Positions 19,145-28,463 of a DNA stretch of 50,543 nucleotides are shown in pieces. The notes beneath the pieces are model-generated. The model was not told where the DNA came from. It did no database searches and worked only from the letters and a program-made list of their open reading frames with translations. A program made the position numbers and the translations under genes. The stretch's first letter is position 1. Each line of letters starts with the position of its first letter. The stretch is from Gemmatimonadota bacterium (GTDB lineage Bacteria > Gemmatimonadota > Gemmatimonadetes > Gemmatimonadales > Gemmatimonadaceae): contig JANYHJ010000207.1 in assembly GCA_025359135.1 (NCBI GenBank), positions 1-50,543 on the forward strand, read 5' to 3'.

Positions 19145-20377
19145 TCAGGCCGCGCCCGCGGCGTGCACAGATCGCGTGACGCCCGCGATGAGCAGCATGC
19201 CGACGGTGAGGATTGCCGCCGCGACAAAGAAGGGCGCGCCCGCCGCCGCTGCCGGCATGCCGGGGGCGATCGCCAGTGCGAACGTGCCGGCGAAGAGCGT
19301 CGGGCCGATCATGCCGGTGAGTCCCTGCAGGCTGCCGAGCGCCCCTTGCAGCTTCCCCTGCTGCTCGGGCGACACCCGTGCCGACATGAGCGTCTGCGCC
19401 GATGGGCTGTAGAGCCCCGCCAGCGAACCGAGCGGGATCCCCAGGAGAAAGAGGGCGCCGCTCCCGGCCGCGCCATAGATCAGACTCGAGAGTGCGCCGA
19501 AGCCCAGGCCACAGAGGGCCGCGCTGCGCTCGCCCAAGCGCGCCACGATCGGTCGGATCAAGCCGCCCTGCACCACGGCGCTCGCCACGCCCACGAGCGC
19601 GAGCGTGTACGACGTGCGCGCGGTGCTCCACCCGTAGCGGTGTCCCACGTAGAGCACGTAGACGCTGGGCAGCACCTGATGTGCGAGCTGGTAGCAGAGC
19701 TGCACGGCGGCGAGGCCGAAGAGTTCCGGATGCGACCGCAGCAGCACGAGCGATCCAAACGGGTTCGCGCGCGTCAAGCGGAATGCTTCGCGTCGCTCGA
19801 CCGGAAGCGATTCCGGCAGTACCACGAGGCCAAAGATGGCGTTGAGTGCGGTGATCGCCGCAGCCACCCAGAATGGCAGGCGCGGATCGTGCGCGCCGAG
19901 CAGTCCGCCCAGTGCCGGCCCGAGGACGAAGCCGAGTCCCCAGGCCGCGCCGATGATGCCAAAGGCTGCGGCGCGCTTCTCCTGTGGCGTGACGTCCGCG
20001 ATGTAAGCGCCCGCCGTGGTGTAGGTCGCGCCGCAGATGCCCGACGTGATGCGGCCGAGCCAGAGCCACGCGAGTGACGGCGCCCACGCCATGATGAGGT
20101 AGTCCGCGGCGAGGCCGAAGAGCGCGATCAGCAGGACCGGTCGGCGTCCGAACCGGTCCGACATCGCGCCGAGCAGCGGCGAGAAGAGGAACTGTGCGAG
20201 CGCGTACGCGCTGCCGAAGAGCCCCCACATGTTGGCCGCGCGCACCGTGTCGTTGTCGAGGAACGTGACGACGAGCTTGGGCAGCACGGGTACGACGATC
20301 CCGAACGCGAGAACGTCCAGGACGACCGTGAGGTAGATGAAGGCGAGGTCGCGCGAGCGCGGGGCGGTGTTTGCCAC
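19145..20377 (-). CDS. MFS transporter, TetA/multidrug-like
   Basis: A 410-residue inner-membrane protein with about 12 hydrophobic segments, the usual size for a drug:H+ antiporter. Motif A is present after the second helix as GAMSDRFGRRPVLL, and motif C-like glycines occur in helix 5 (GLGFVLGPALGGLLGA). The opening FIYLTVVLDVLAFGIVVPVLP is typical of the TCR/Tet branch. The start is GTG 20377. It lies 24 bases after the unrecognised gene 20401-21090 on the same strand, probably in one operon. The exported compound cannot be told from sequence. Confidence 0.88.
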   Translation of the reverse strand: MANTAPRSRDLAFIYLTVVLDVLAFGIVVPVLPKLVVTFLDNDTVRAANMWGLFGSAYALAQFLFSPLLGAMSDRFGRRPVLLIALFGLAADYLIMAWAPSLAWLWLGRITSGICGATYTTAGAYIADVTPQEKRAAAFGIIGAAWGLGFVLGPALGGLLGAHDPRLPFWVAAAITALNAIFGLVVLPESLPVERREAFRLTRANPFGSLVLLRSHPELFGLAAVQLCYQLAHQVLPSVYVLYVGHRYGWSTARTSYTLALVGVASAVVQGGLIRPIVARLGERSAALCGLGFGALSSLIYGAAGSGALFLLGIPLGSLAGLYSPSAQTLMSARVSPEQQGKLQGALGSLQGLTGMIGPTLFAGTFALAIAPGMPAAAAGAPFFVAAAILTVGMLLIAGVTRSVHAAGAA

Positions 20378-20400
20378 GTGCGGAAACTATCGAGCGAACC

Positions 20401-21090
20401 TCAGGCGTCGAGTTCGGACCGCCAATCGACGGTGAACGACACGTCCCACGTGTCCGCGCCCAGTGCGCGACGCTCCGCTTCCCACACCGTGGCGCCGCCA
20501 CCACCGGCCAGTTCCACCACCTGCGTGGACGTGCCGAGGCAGAACGGCGCGAGCCAGTCCACGAGGCAGCCCGGCACGGTGAAGCGCATGCGCGCCGAGT
20601 CCGTGGTGGCCTTCTCGATGCGCACGGCGCCGATGGTGAAGAGTCCGCGCCAGAGTGCGGGCACCTTGCTGACCACGAAGGCAGGGGTGGTCACGCGCAG
20701 GACGAGTCGCTGCATGGTGCTCAGCTGGCGGCTCGCCACGTACGCGTAGAGCGGCGCCACCACTTCGTCCTCGGGCCGATCGACCTGCTGGGCAACGGCC
20801 TGCACGGCGCGACGCAGCGCGCCGAAGCGATAGACACCGATCGGCACGGGTTCGCCCTCCCACTCGCGTCGATCGGTGAGGCTCAACGACGCGAGCGCGC
20901 GCTGCCAGGTGGGCATCCCGTACGACTCGATCGCCCACGACGCCGCCAGCTGGAAATTGGCGCCACGCGCGATGCGATCGGCCGCGATGGCGAGCGATGG
21001 CGACGCGATCGATGCGGAGGAGTGCCGGGCACCGGCGCGAACCAGCGCGCGGAGGCCTTCGGGGGTCCGGGAGTGTGGGCGAGGCGGCAT
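20401..21090 (-). CDS. Unrecognised 229-residue protein
   Basis: Starts at ATG 21090 (MPPRPHSRTPEG). No signal peptide or clear membrane helix. The layout, an N-terminal helical part, a Y-x-M-x-x-W segment (YGMPTWQRAL), then IGVYRFGALRRAV, an LVLRVTTPAFVVSKVPALW strand-helix and MRFTVPGCLVDWLAPFCLG, faintly recalls the DUF2378 family of myxobacteria, whose function is unknown. I do not claim membership. It ends 24 bases before the MFS gene and begins 44 bases after rraA, so it is probably part of the same minus-strand operon. Confidence 0.75.
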   Translation of the reverse strand: MPPRPHSRTPEGLRALVRAGARHSSASIASPSLAIAADRIARGANFQLAASWAIESYGMPTWQRALASLSLTDRREWEGEPVPIGVYRFGALRRAVQAVAQQVDRPEDEVVAPLYAYVASRQLSTMQRLVLRVTTPAFVVSKVPALWRGLFTIGAVRIEKATTDSARMRFTVPGCLVDWLAPFCLGTSTQVVELAGGGGATVWEAERRALGADTWDVSFTVDWRSELDA

Positions 21091-21134
21091 GGTCCTGTCA
21101 GTATCGGCTGACACGCGCAGGACCTGCACGACCG

Positions 21135-21614
21135 TCAGGCCGAGAGCGGCGTCCGGCTCACGAGGATCGCGTCTTCGTCCGCGTAGATCCAATCCTTGGG
21201 TTGGATGATCGCGCCGGCCACGGTGATCGTCACCTGTCGCTGGCCGGGAATGGACTCCGTGGCGCGTCGCGCGGTGGTGCCGAGCGCCTTGACCCCGAAG
21301 TCGAGCGCGTTGATGCCGTTCGAGTCGCGGATCGCGCCGAGGATGACGACGCCGGCCCAGCCGTTCTTGCGGGCCGATTCGGCGAGCCGGTCGCCCATCA
21401 GGCCGACCTTGAGCGACCCTTCGCCGTCGACCACGAGCACGCGTCCCTCGCCGGGCTCCTCGACGAACGCCTTGACCGGATGGTGGTTCTCGAAGGTGTG
21501 CACCGTCGCCGCCGGTCCCATGAAGGCGCGCCACTTGCCGAAGGAGCGGAACTGCGCCTCGAGCACCTGCATCTTGTCGCCGTGTGCATCGTAGAGATCA
21601 GCGGTGACGATCAC
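21135..21614 (-). CDS. rraA: RraA-family protein
   Basis: A 159-residue RraA fold protein. GTG 21614 was chosen because GGAGG lies five bases upstream. Typical features are the opening TADLYDAHGD, the MGDRLAESARKNGWAGVVI helix-strand and GAIRDSNGI, which corresponds to the Arg-Asp motif of the family. Members act either as RNase E inhibitors or as class II oxaloacetate/4-hydroxy-4-methyl-2-oxoglutarate aldolases; the RD motif would allow the aldolase role. The stop of the alcohol dehydrogenase gene is 11 bases upstream, suggesting cotranscription. Confidence 0.88.
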   Translation of the reverse strand: MIVTADLYDAHGDKMQVLEAQFRSFGKWRAFMGPAATVHTFENHHPVKAFVEEPGEGRVLVVDGEGSLKVGLMGDRLAESARKNGWAGVVILGAIRDSNGINALDFGVKALGTTARRATESIPGQRQVTITVAGAIIQPKDWIYADEDAILVSRTPLSA

Positions 21615-21625
21615 GCGGTCCTCCT

Positions 21626-22675
21626 TCAGGTGGGAACGATCACGGTGCGCACCCCGGGGCCGAACCGGTCGAGGGCATCGAGCGCTTCGTTGATGCGCGC
21701 CGCGTCCAGCGGAATCGTGCGCGTGACGGCGCCGACCGCATCGAGGGCACCGGTGCGGGCGAGTTCCACGAGCGGTTCGAGCTCCGACCTGAGATGGTCG
21801 TTGCACCCGATCAGCTCGGCTTCGAGGCCGAGGATCTCGCGATAGGTCTCGACCGGCGTAATGCCGGCCGTGAGGCCGACGGCGACGGCGCGTCCCATGG
21901 GGCCGAGCACGCGCAGTGCCTGGCGCGTCGTCTCCACGAGTCCCACGAGTTCGAGCGCCACGTCGACGCCACGTCCGCCGGTGGCCGCGCGCACCGCCGC
22001 CACGGGGTCGCCGTGCGAGGCGTCGACGACATCGGCCCCGTGCGCCGCGGCCCGGGCGAGCCGGTCACGATCGAGGTCGATGGCGATCACCTGCGCCGCG
22101 CCCATGGTGCGCGCGAGCTGCACCGCCGACTGCCCGAGTCCGCCCGCGCCGAAAATGGCCACGCGCTCGCCGGCGACGAGTCGCGCTTTCCGGAGGGCGT
22201 GGTACGACGTGGCCGACGCGCACATGAGCGTGGCGCCCGGCGCGTCGGCAACCGCGGCCGGCAGCGACACCGCGTTCCGCGCCGGCACCACGATGAACTC
22301 GGCCCACCCGCCATCGCGATGCGAGCCCAGCATGCGGCACTCCGCACAGAACTGCTCGTTGCCTTGCGTACACCAATCGCAGGTTCCGCACGTGACGTTG
22401 TAGTGCAGCACGACGCGGTCGCCCAGCTGTCGGTTGCGCACGTCGGCGCCGAGCGCGACAACGACGCCCGCCACTTCATGGCCGAGCGTGAGCGGCAGGG
22501 ACTTGGATCCATTGCGACCGCTGCGATAGTGCGCATCGGAGTGGCAGATGCCGGCGGCGGTCACGCGGACCAGCACGTCGTGGGGGCCTGGCGTCGGGAC
22601 CGGCAGCTGCTGCATCTCGACCGGGGCGCCGGTGGCGACAAGGCGCACGGCGCGCATCGTGGTGGGAAGAACCAT
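21626..22675 (-). CDS. Zinc-dependent alcohol dehydrogenase
   Basis: A 349-residue medium-chain dehydrogenase. The catalytic zinc ligands lie in GICHSDAHYRSG and GHEVAGVVVALG, the structural zinc site is CGTCDWCTQGNEQFC, and the Rossmann motif is GAGGLGQSAVQLA. It reversibly oxidises an alcohol using NAD(P); the acidic residue after the second strand (AIDLDRDRL) favours NAD. ATG 22675 is used; ATG 22657 (MRAVRL) is an alternative and neither has a clear Shine-Dalgarno. It is the first gene of the minus-strand run that continues with rraA, and it is divergent from the M3 peptidase gene. Confidence 0.9.
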   Translation of the reverse strand: MVLPTTMRAVRLVATGAPVEMQQLPVPTPGPHDVLVRVTAAGICHSDAHYRSGRNGSKSLPLTLGHEVAGVVVALGADVRNRQLGDRVVLHYNVTCGTCDWCTQGNEQFCAECRMLGSHRDGGWAEFIVVPARNAVSLPAAVADAPGATLMCASATSYHALRKARLVAGERVAIFGAGGLGQSAVQLARTMGAAQVIAIDLDRDRLARAAAHGADVVDASHGDPVAAVRAATGGRGVDVALELVGLVETTRQALRVLGPMGRAVAVGLTAGITPVETYREILGLEAELIGCNDHLRSELEPLVELARTGALDAVGAVTRTIPLDAARINEALDALDRFGPGVRTVIVPT

Positions 22676-22805
22676 GGCGAACAAGATGACGCGGCGCGTG
22701 ACGTGGCGCACCTGCGGAGGAATCGCGTGCGCATGGGGTGCGTGTGCGCTCGCGCTGGCCATCCGCCAGATTTGAGCGTCGACCTTCCACCCTGATCGAT
22801 CACGC

Positions 22806-24518
22806 ATGTTGGCCCTGCCCGAACACCCGGATCATTTCGCCCACGCCACGTGGGATGATGTCCTGCCGTGGTACGAACAGCTGGCGACCACGGCCGTGAC
22901 GGCAGAGGGCGCGGAGGCGTGGCTGGCGAGTTGGTCCAAGCTCGAGGAGCTGCTGGGCGAAGCGGGCACCAAGTCGATGATCGCGTACACCTGCGACACG
23001 GCCGATCCGGCCAAGGAGGCGGCGTACCTGAGATTTTCGGCGGAGATCGGTCCGAAGGCGCACGAGCAGGGGGTGCGCCTGGCCACGCGTGCGTTGGCGC
23101 TCGGCATCGGTCGCGCGGACCTCGCGACGACGATGCGCGAGTTCAAGACCGATGCGGAGATCTTCCGCGAGGCGAACGTGCCGCGCATGGGCGAGATCGA
23201 GGAGTTGTCGGCTGCGTACCAGAAGGTGACGGGCGGCCTGAGCGTCGATTGGGACGGCGCAGCGAAGACGATTCCGCAGCTTGGGCCGTATCTGCAGGAT
23301 CCCGATCGCGCGATTCGCGAGCGCGCGTTCCGGAAGGGCGCCGGGGCCTACCTCGCGGTGCGGGATGCACTCGCGGCGCAGTTCGACAAGATGTTCGCGT
23401 TGCGGACCGCGATGGGACGCGAGGCCGGCTTCGCGGACTATCAGTCGTACATCTTCCAGTCGAAGTTCCGCTTCGACTACACGCCGGCCGACTGCGACCG
23501 CTTTCACCGCAGCGTCGAAGCAACGGTGGTGCCGGCGGTCAAGCGGCTGCACGACGCGCGCAAGCGGGCCCTCGGCGTCGACACGCTGCGTCCGTGGGAT
23601 CTTGGTGTCGATCCGCTAGGCCGGCCGGCGCTCAAACCGTTCAGGACGGCCGACGAGCTCACCGGGGCCGCGGAGCGCGTCTTCTCGCGCGTGGACCCGG
23701 AGCTCGGCGCACGCTTCGCGCTGATGCGGCGGCAAGGGTTGCTGGACCTCGACAGTCGGCCCGGCAAGGCGCCGGGCGGCTACTGCACCAAGTATCCCTG
23801 GTCCAAGGTACCGTTCATCTTCATGAACGCGGTGGGCGTGGCCGACGACGTGACCACGCTGCTGCACGAGGCTGGGCACTGCTTCCACGACTTCGAGGCG
23901 AGTGCGCAGCCGTTCATCTGGCAGCGCGGCACCGGATCGGAGATGGCGGAGCTCGCGAGCATGAGCATGGAGCTGCTCGCTGCGCCGCACCTCGCGGCAC
24001 CGACAGGATGGTTCAGCGAGGCGGATGCGCGCCGCGCGCGTGCGGAGCACCTTGAGGACACGCTGATCGCCCTCGCGCACATCGCGAGCGTGGACGCATT
24101 CCAGGCGTGGATCTACGCGAGCGGGCAGGGCCACGACGCGTCGGCGCGTGACGCCGCGTGGCTCGAGATCCGCGCACGGTTCGAGCAGGGCGTCGACTGG
24201 AGCGGGCTCGAACGCGAGCGGGTCGCGCGCTGGTATCGCCAGCTGCACATCTTCGAACTGCCCTTCTACTACATCGAGTACGGCATTGCGCAGTTCGGCG
24301 CGCTCGGCATCTGGCAGCAGAGCCTGCGCGATCCCGCAGCGGCGGTGGCCAGGTACCGGAAGGCGCTGCGCCTGGGCGGAACGCGGTCGTTGCCGGAGTT
24401 GTATGCGGCGGCGGGAGTGGGCCTGATCTTCGACGAGGCGTCGATGGCGCCGATCGTCGCGGACGTCGAGCGGGCGATCGCCGAACTGCGCGCCGACGAG
24501 CCGGCGGCTGCGCGCTGA
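22806..24518 (+). CDS. M3-family oligoendopeptidase
   Basis: A 570-residue cytoplasmic zinc metallopeptidase of the PepF/thimet oligopeptidase type that degrades short peptides. The active site HEAGH is at residues 354-358 with the helix continuation CFHDFEA, and the third-ligand region follows about 25 residues later (GSEMAELASMSMELL, first Glu of SE). C-terminal LPFYYIEYGIAQFGALGIW is typical of the family and holds the substrate-binding tyrosines. No signal peptide. The stop TGA overlaps the pnuC start by one base. Confidence 0.93.
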   Translation: MLALPEHPDHFAHATWDDVLPWYEQLATTAVTAEGAEAWLASWSKLEELLGEAGTKSMIAYTCDTADPAKEAAYLRFSAEIGPKAHEQGVRLATRALALGIGRADLATTMREFKTDAEIFREANVPRMGEIEELSAAYQKVTGGLSVDWDGAAKTIPQLGPYLQDPDRAIRERAFRKGAGAYLAVRDALAAQFDKMFALRTAMGREAGFADYQSYIFQSKFRFDYTPADCDRFHRSVEATVVPAVKRLHDARKRALGVDTLRPWDLGVDPLGRPALKPFRTADELTGAAERVFSRVDPELGARFALMRRQGLLDLDSRPGKAPGGYCTKYPWSKVPFIFMNAVGVADDVTTLLHEAGHCFHDFEASAQPFIWQRGTGSEMAELASMSMELLAAPHLAAPTGWFSEADARRARAEHLEDTLIALAHIASVDAFQAWIYASGQGHDASARDAAWLEIRARFEQGVDWSGLERERVARWYRQLHIFELPFYYIEYGIAQFGALGIWQQSLRDPAAAVARYRKALRLGGTRSLPELYAAAGVGLIFDEASMAPIVADVERAIAELRADEPAAAR

Positions 24519-25099
24519 TGGACGCCACGGTGCTGAGCTGGACCGAGTACGTGGCGGCCGCGTTCGGCATGGTGAGCGTCTGGCTCTCCACGCGCGAGCA
24601 CCTGGCGGCGTGGCCCACGGCGATCGTCAACGTGCTGTTGTATGTCGTGGTGTTCCGCGAGCAGAAGCTCTACGCCGACATGGGGCTGCAGGTGATCTAC
24701 GCGGGCATCTCGATCTACGGGTGGTGGCACTGGGCGCGGGGCGGGGCGGGGGACACGGCCCTGCCGGTGACGACGACGCCGGCACGCCAGCGCGTGGTGC
24801 TGGCGGTGATTGCCGCCGCGGGGAGCGCGGTGCTGGGCGCCCTGCTCGCGCGCTACTCCGACGCGACGCTGCCCTGGGCCGACGCCACGCTCTCGAGCAC
24901 GAGCCTCGTGGCGCAGTGGATGTTGACGCGCAAGCTGCTGGAGAACTGGCTCGTCTGGATCGTGCTGGACGTGTGCTACGTGGCGATGTTCATCATGAAG
25001 GGGCTGTGGCCGACGGCGGGGTTGTACGCCGTGTTCCTCGTCCTCGCCTGGATCGGCTGGAAGAGCTGGCGCGAATCCCTGCGCGCGCAGGTCGCGTAG
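24518..25099 (+). CDS. pnuC: PnuC-family vitamin transporter
   Basis: A 193-residue membrane protein with about seven hydrophobic segments, the PnuC fold. It shows the family core SIYGWWHWARG (a WxxW-type substrate motif), an N-terminal NVLLYVVVFREQKLYADMGLQ and C-terminal LLENWLVWIVLDVCYVAMFI. PnuC proteins take up nicotinamide riboside by facilitated diffusion; close relatives carry thiamine or riboflavin. No riboswitch is visible upstream since the gene is coupled (TGATG) to the peptidase gene. Nicotinamide riboside is the default guess for substrate. Confidence 0.9.
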   Translation: MDATVLSWTEYVAAAFGMVSVWLSTREHLAAWPTAIVNVLLYVVVFREQKLYADMGLQVIYAGISIYGWWHWARGGAGDTALPVTTTPARQRVVLAVIAAAGSAVLGALLARYSDATLPWADATLSSTSLVAQWMLTRKLLENWLVWIVLDVCYVAMFIMKGLWPTAGLYAVFLVLAWIGWKSWRESLRAQVA

Positions 25100-25124
25100 G
25101 GATTGGCAGCCCACACCCACTGCC

Positions 25125-25886
25125 ATGCCGCCCCGTAGCGCGAAATCCCCCGTGGTCGCTGGCGCCTCGTCCTACTGGCGCGATGCGCGCGCGCCCCGCT
25201 ATGCGGTGACGCTGGCCGCGCCATTGCTCGTGCTCTACGAGCTGCTGGCCGCGGCCACCGCAGGGAGTGGCGATGGCGCGGTCCGCAACGGCGCCGACGT
25301 GATCCTCACGAGCGCCTTTTCCGCGGTCGCTGGTGCGCGCGGCCCGCTCCTGCTCGGCGTCGTCATGGTGGGCGGCGGCGGGCTGCTTATCTGGCGCGAC
25401 GTGAAGAAGCACGGCGGCCCAGTCTTGTCGCGGCTCGGGCTCATGCTCGTGGAAGCGATGGCCCTCGCCGTCGCCACATGGGTGGTGGTTGGGTCGCTGA
25501 CGCAGGGGCTGCTCTCGCGCCTTCACCTGCTCTCGGGGCCGTCGAGCCTCAACGTGCCGACGCAGCTCGCGCTCTCGCTGGGCGCTGGACTCTACGAGGA
25601 GTTGCTCTTCCGCGTGCTGCTCGTGGGGGCCCTGCTGTTCGCGGGCGAAGTGCTGCTCGGCTGGTCGCGGCGGGTGTCGGCCACGCTCGCGGTCGTGCTC
25701 TCGGCGCTGATCTTTTCGGCGTTCCACTACGTGGGCCCGCTCGGCGACACGCTGACGATCGCGAGCTTCACCTTCCGTGCGATGGCGGGGCTCTGGTTCA
25801 GCGGACTGTACGTGACGCGCGGCTTCGGCATCACGGCGTGGGCGCACGCGCTCTACGACGTGGCCATCACGGTGATGCTGGGCTAG
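25125..25886 (+). CDS. CPBP-family intramembrane metalloprotease (Abi/CAAX type)
   Basis: A 253-residue multi-pass membrane protein. The three CPBP motifs are present in order: YEELLFRVLL (the Glu-Glu-xxx-Arg motif), FSAFHYVG (Phe-xxx-His) and AHALYDV (His-xxx-Asp/Asn). These residues form the active site in the CAAX protease Rce1. Bacterial members act on unknown substrates and are often linked to immunity or membrane protein processing. It starts at ATG 25125, 25 bases after pnuC, on the same strand. Confidence 0.9.
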   Translation: MPPRSAKSPVVAGASSYWRDARAPRYAVTLAAPLLVLYELLAAATAGSGDGAVRNGADVILTSAFSAVAGARGPLLLGVVMVGGGGLLIWRDVKKHGGPVLSRLGLMLVEAMALAVATWVVVGSLTQGLLSRLHLLSGPSSLNVPTQLALSLGAGLYEELLFRVLLVGALLFAGEVLLGWSRRVSATLAVVLSALIFSAFHYVGPLGDTLTIASFTFRAMAGLWFSGLYVTRGFGITAWAHALYDVAITVMLG

Positions 25887-26120
25887 CTGTCGTTCCCAAG
25901 ACGTTGTTCACTCCGTACTAGAGGAAGTGGAGCAGGCGGTGGGGGCGGACGCTGCGCAGGTCGCGCGCGTCACGTATCAGTTGCGCACCCGCAGCACGAG
26001 CGAGCGTTACAGCACCGATGCGCGTGCGTGGTCGCGCAGGGACGCGGAGAGCGGAGGTTGCTGGTCGGATCGTGCGACCCCCTCTACTCGCGCCCGCGTG
26101 GCGCCCCGCCTGGAGCTGTC

Positions 26121-26969
26121 ATGGTCCCCATCAATACCGGCATTCGTCGCGTCATCGTCGTCGTGCTGGACGGACTTCGTCCCGATGCGATCACGCGCTT
26201 CGGTCTCACCCACCTGCAGCGCGCCATGCAGGGCGGCGCGCACACCGTCGAGGGCACAACGGTCACGCCGAGCGTGACGGCGGCAGCCATGACGTCGCTC
26301 TTCACCGGTGTGCCGCCTCGCGTACATGGCATCGAGAGCGACCGCTTCCACATTCCGTCGCCGCGCCGCAAGCTCCTGCCGATGACGCAGCTGGTGTCCG
26401 AGTTCGGGCTGCCGGTGTCGGTGTGCATGGCGGAAATTCCGTTCCTCTTTCGCGGGCTCGCGAAGCGGTTCGCGCGCGTCGCCGGCGTGGACGACGCGAA
26501 CTTCGTCGGCAACACCGCACCCGAGATCGTGATGGCGGCGCGGGGCCGGCTCGCGATGCAGCGCCGCGGCCTGATGCTCTTCCACTGGCCCGACGCCGAT
26601 CGCGCGGGACACCAGCACGGCTGGATGTCGGCGCCCTACGCCGATGCAGCGCGACGGTTAGATGCCACGTTCGGTCTGCTCGCGGCGCTCTGCGAGATCG
26701 GACGCGACCCTGGCACGCTGCTCATCGCGCTGGCCGATCACGGTGGTGGCGGCGTGAAGCCCGACGACCACGACTCGGCGCATCCGCACGACCGCACGAT
26801 TCCGATCGTGCTCTCGGGTGGTGGCGTTACGGCGGGCCGCCTCGCGCCCATGACGTCATTGCTCGACGTGCCGCCGACCGTGCTCTGGTCGCTCGGCATT
26901 CCGATTCCCGCCTCGTGGACCGGGCGGCCGCTCCTCGAAGCTTTCTCACCGATGGAAGTCGCCGCCTGA
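26121..26969 (+). CDS. Alkaline phosphatase-superfamily phosphodiesterase/phosphatase
   Basis: A 282-residue protein of the nucleotide pyrophosphatase/phosphodiesterase branch. The first metal Asp is in VVVVLDGLRPDAI, the nucleophile Thr region is TPSVTAAAMTSLFTG, and later metal ligands are in DADRAGHQHGW, ADHGGGG and the final His of the DDHDSAHPHDRTIP segment. ATG 26121 has GGAG six bases upstream. No signal peptide is seen, so it may be cytoplasmic or peripheral. It precedes the glycosyltransferase cassette on the same strand after a 201-base gap and could act on a phospho-linked glycan or lipid; that is inference. Confidence 0.85.
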   Translation: MVPINTGIRRVIVVVLDGLRPDAITRFGLTHLQRAMQGGAHTVEGTTVTPSVTAAAMTSLFTGVPPRVHGIESDRFHIPSPRRKLLPMTQLVSEFGLPVSVCMAEIPFLFRGLAKRFARVAGVDDANFVGNTAPEIVMAARGRLAMQRRGLMLFHWPDADRAGHQHGWMSAPYADAARRLDATFGLLAALCEIGRDPGTLLIALADHGGGGVKPDDHDSAHPHDRTIPIVLSGGGVTAGRLAPMTSLLDVPPTVLWSLGIPIPASWTGRPLLEAFSPMEVAA

Positions 26970-27170
26970 CAGCGTGATCGTAGCGGCATGACGGGGGCCG
27001 TTTCGATGCCATGCGCTCTCGTGTCCCGTTACCTTTCCGTCGTCGACCCGTGACGCACTCATCGCGTCATGCGCCGCCGACGGAGAGTGATCCCAGACGC
27101 GACAGTCCAGCTGCGCCGCGCATCGCTGCGGCGGCTGCCTTGCCGGGCAGCCCGACATCGTGGTCGTTCG

Positions 27171-28463
27171 ATGACGGCTCCCGCGACCTTCGACGCAGGA
27201 GCCGTCGGCGCGGTGCTGCCCTCGCTCGCGGAGCGACTGCTGCCGGGGGCGCCTGGTCCTGCCATGGATCTCGTGAGCGATCCGCTGCCGGCCCCGCTCC
27301 GGCCAGATGCGTCGCTCACGGTCCTCGATGTCACGGAGTTCTTCGGCGAGACGAGCGGTGGCATCCGCACCTACCTGCTCGAGAAGGCCGCGTACGTCGC
27401 GGCTCGCCCGGAGCTGCGCCATGTGCTGCTCGTGCCGGGGGCGCGCGACGCGATCACCGACGCGGACGGCGTGCGGTGCTACCGCGCCCATGGGCCGCGC
27501 ATTCCGCGGCAGCGCCCCTACCGCTTCATGTTCGCGGCGCGCGCCACGCGTCGCGTGGTCGAACACGAGCGGCCGGACGTGATCGAGGTGGGCAGTCCCG
27601 CGCTCGTGCCGTGGCTCGTGCAGCGCGCCAACAAGGTGGCCGACGTGCCGCTCGTCTACTTCTATCACTCGAACTTTCCGCGCGTCATCAGCGCCTTCCC
27701 CGAGCGCGACGGCGGGATCAGGCCGCGCCTCTCGCGCCTCGCGTGGCGCTACGCGCGCCGCATCGATCGCATGTTCGACCTGACGGTGGTCACGTCGCAG
27801 TTCTCGGCCAACGAGCTGCAGGCGGCCGGCATCGATCGCGTCGTGCGCGTGCCGCTCGGCGCCGACCTGTCGACGTTCTCGCCGGTGCGCCGCGCGCACC
27901 GCGACGCCACGCGCGCGTTGCACGGGCTACCGCGCGACGCGCCCTTGGTCGGCTTCGTCGGACGCTTTGCGAAGGAGAAGGAGCTCGACCTGCTGCTCTC
28001 GGCGTGGGCGCAGGTCGAGCGCAGGAGCGATGCGTGGCTCGTGCTCATCGGCGACGGCCCCAAGCGGGCGCAGCTCGAGGCACTCGCGGCTGGACGGCGC
28101 ATCCGCTTCGTCCCCTATCAGTCCACGAGGGCGGCGCTCGCCGACCTGCACGCCGCACTCGACATCTACGTGGCGCCGAGCTCGGTGGAGACGTTCGGGC
28201 TCTCGTCGCTCGAGTCGCTCGCGAGTGGTACGGCACTGCTCGCGGCGGATCGCGGTGGCGTCTGCGAGCAGGTGCACGCGTCTGGCGCGGGACGCGTCTT
28301 TGTCGCGGGCTCGAGTGCGTCGCTCGCGGAAGAACTCGTGGCGCTGCTCGGCGACGACCTTGCCGTGCTCAGCGCCAAGGCGCGCGTGTATGCGGAGCGC
28401 GAGCACGGGTGGTCGCACGTCTTCGACCGGCTGTTCGCGGTCTATCGGGACGTGGTGCGATGA
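27171..28463 (+). CDS. GT4-type glycosyltransferase (first of two)
   Basis: A 430-residue GT-B fold enzyme. The N-terminal domain has EFFGETSGGIRTYLLEKA, the acceptor-side loop of GT4 enzymes; the C-terminal domain has VGFVGRFAKEKELDLLL and the donor-binding motif SSVETFGLSSLESLASG with the E-x7-E spacing. The start is uncertain: ATG 27171 has no good Shine-Dalgarno and ATG 27264 would also give a complete enzyme. The stop overlaps the next ATG by four bases. It probably adds a sugar from a nucleotide donor to a lipid or glycan acceptor. Confidence 0.88.
   Translation: MTAPATFDAGAVGAVLPSLAERLLPGAPGPAMDLVSDPLPAPLRPDASLTVLDVTEFFGETSGGIRTYLLEKAAYVAARPELRHVLLVPGARDAITDADGVRCYRAHGPRIPRQRPYRFMFAARATRRVVEHERPDVIEVGSPALVPWLVQRANKVADVPLVYFYHSNFPRVISAFPERDGGIRPRLSRLAWRYARRIDRMFDLTVVTSQFSANELQAAGIDRVVRVPLGADLSTFSPVRRAHRDATRALHGLPRDAPLVGFVGRFAKEKELDLLLSAWAQVERRSDAWLVLIGDGPKRAQLEALAAGRRIRFVPYQSTRAALADLHAALDIYVAPSSVETFGLSSLESLASGTALLAADRGGVCEQVHASGAGRVFVAGSSASLAEELVALLGDDLAVLSAKARVYAEREHGWSHVFDRLFAVYRDVVR

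Noticed and set aside
24400-24520. Riboswitch for pnuC
   Set aside because: The pnuC start overlaps the stop of the M3 peptidase gene, leaving no leader in which a riboswitch could sit.
25927-26277. Open frame before and into the phosphodiesterase gene
   Set aside because: No recognisable motif, runs out of frame into a well-supported gene, and has Arg/Ser-rich shadow composition. The 234 bases at 25887-26120 otherwise show nothing clear.
26970-27170. Possible small gene between the phosphodiesterase and the first glycosyltransferase
   Set aside because: Open frames here lack ribosome sites and motifs; probably leader or promoter sequence.
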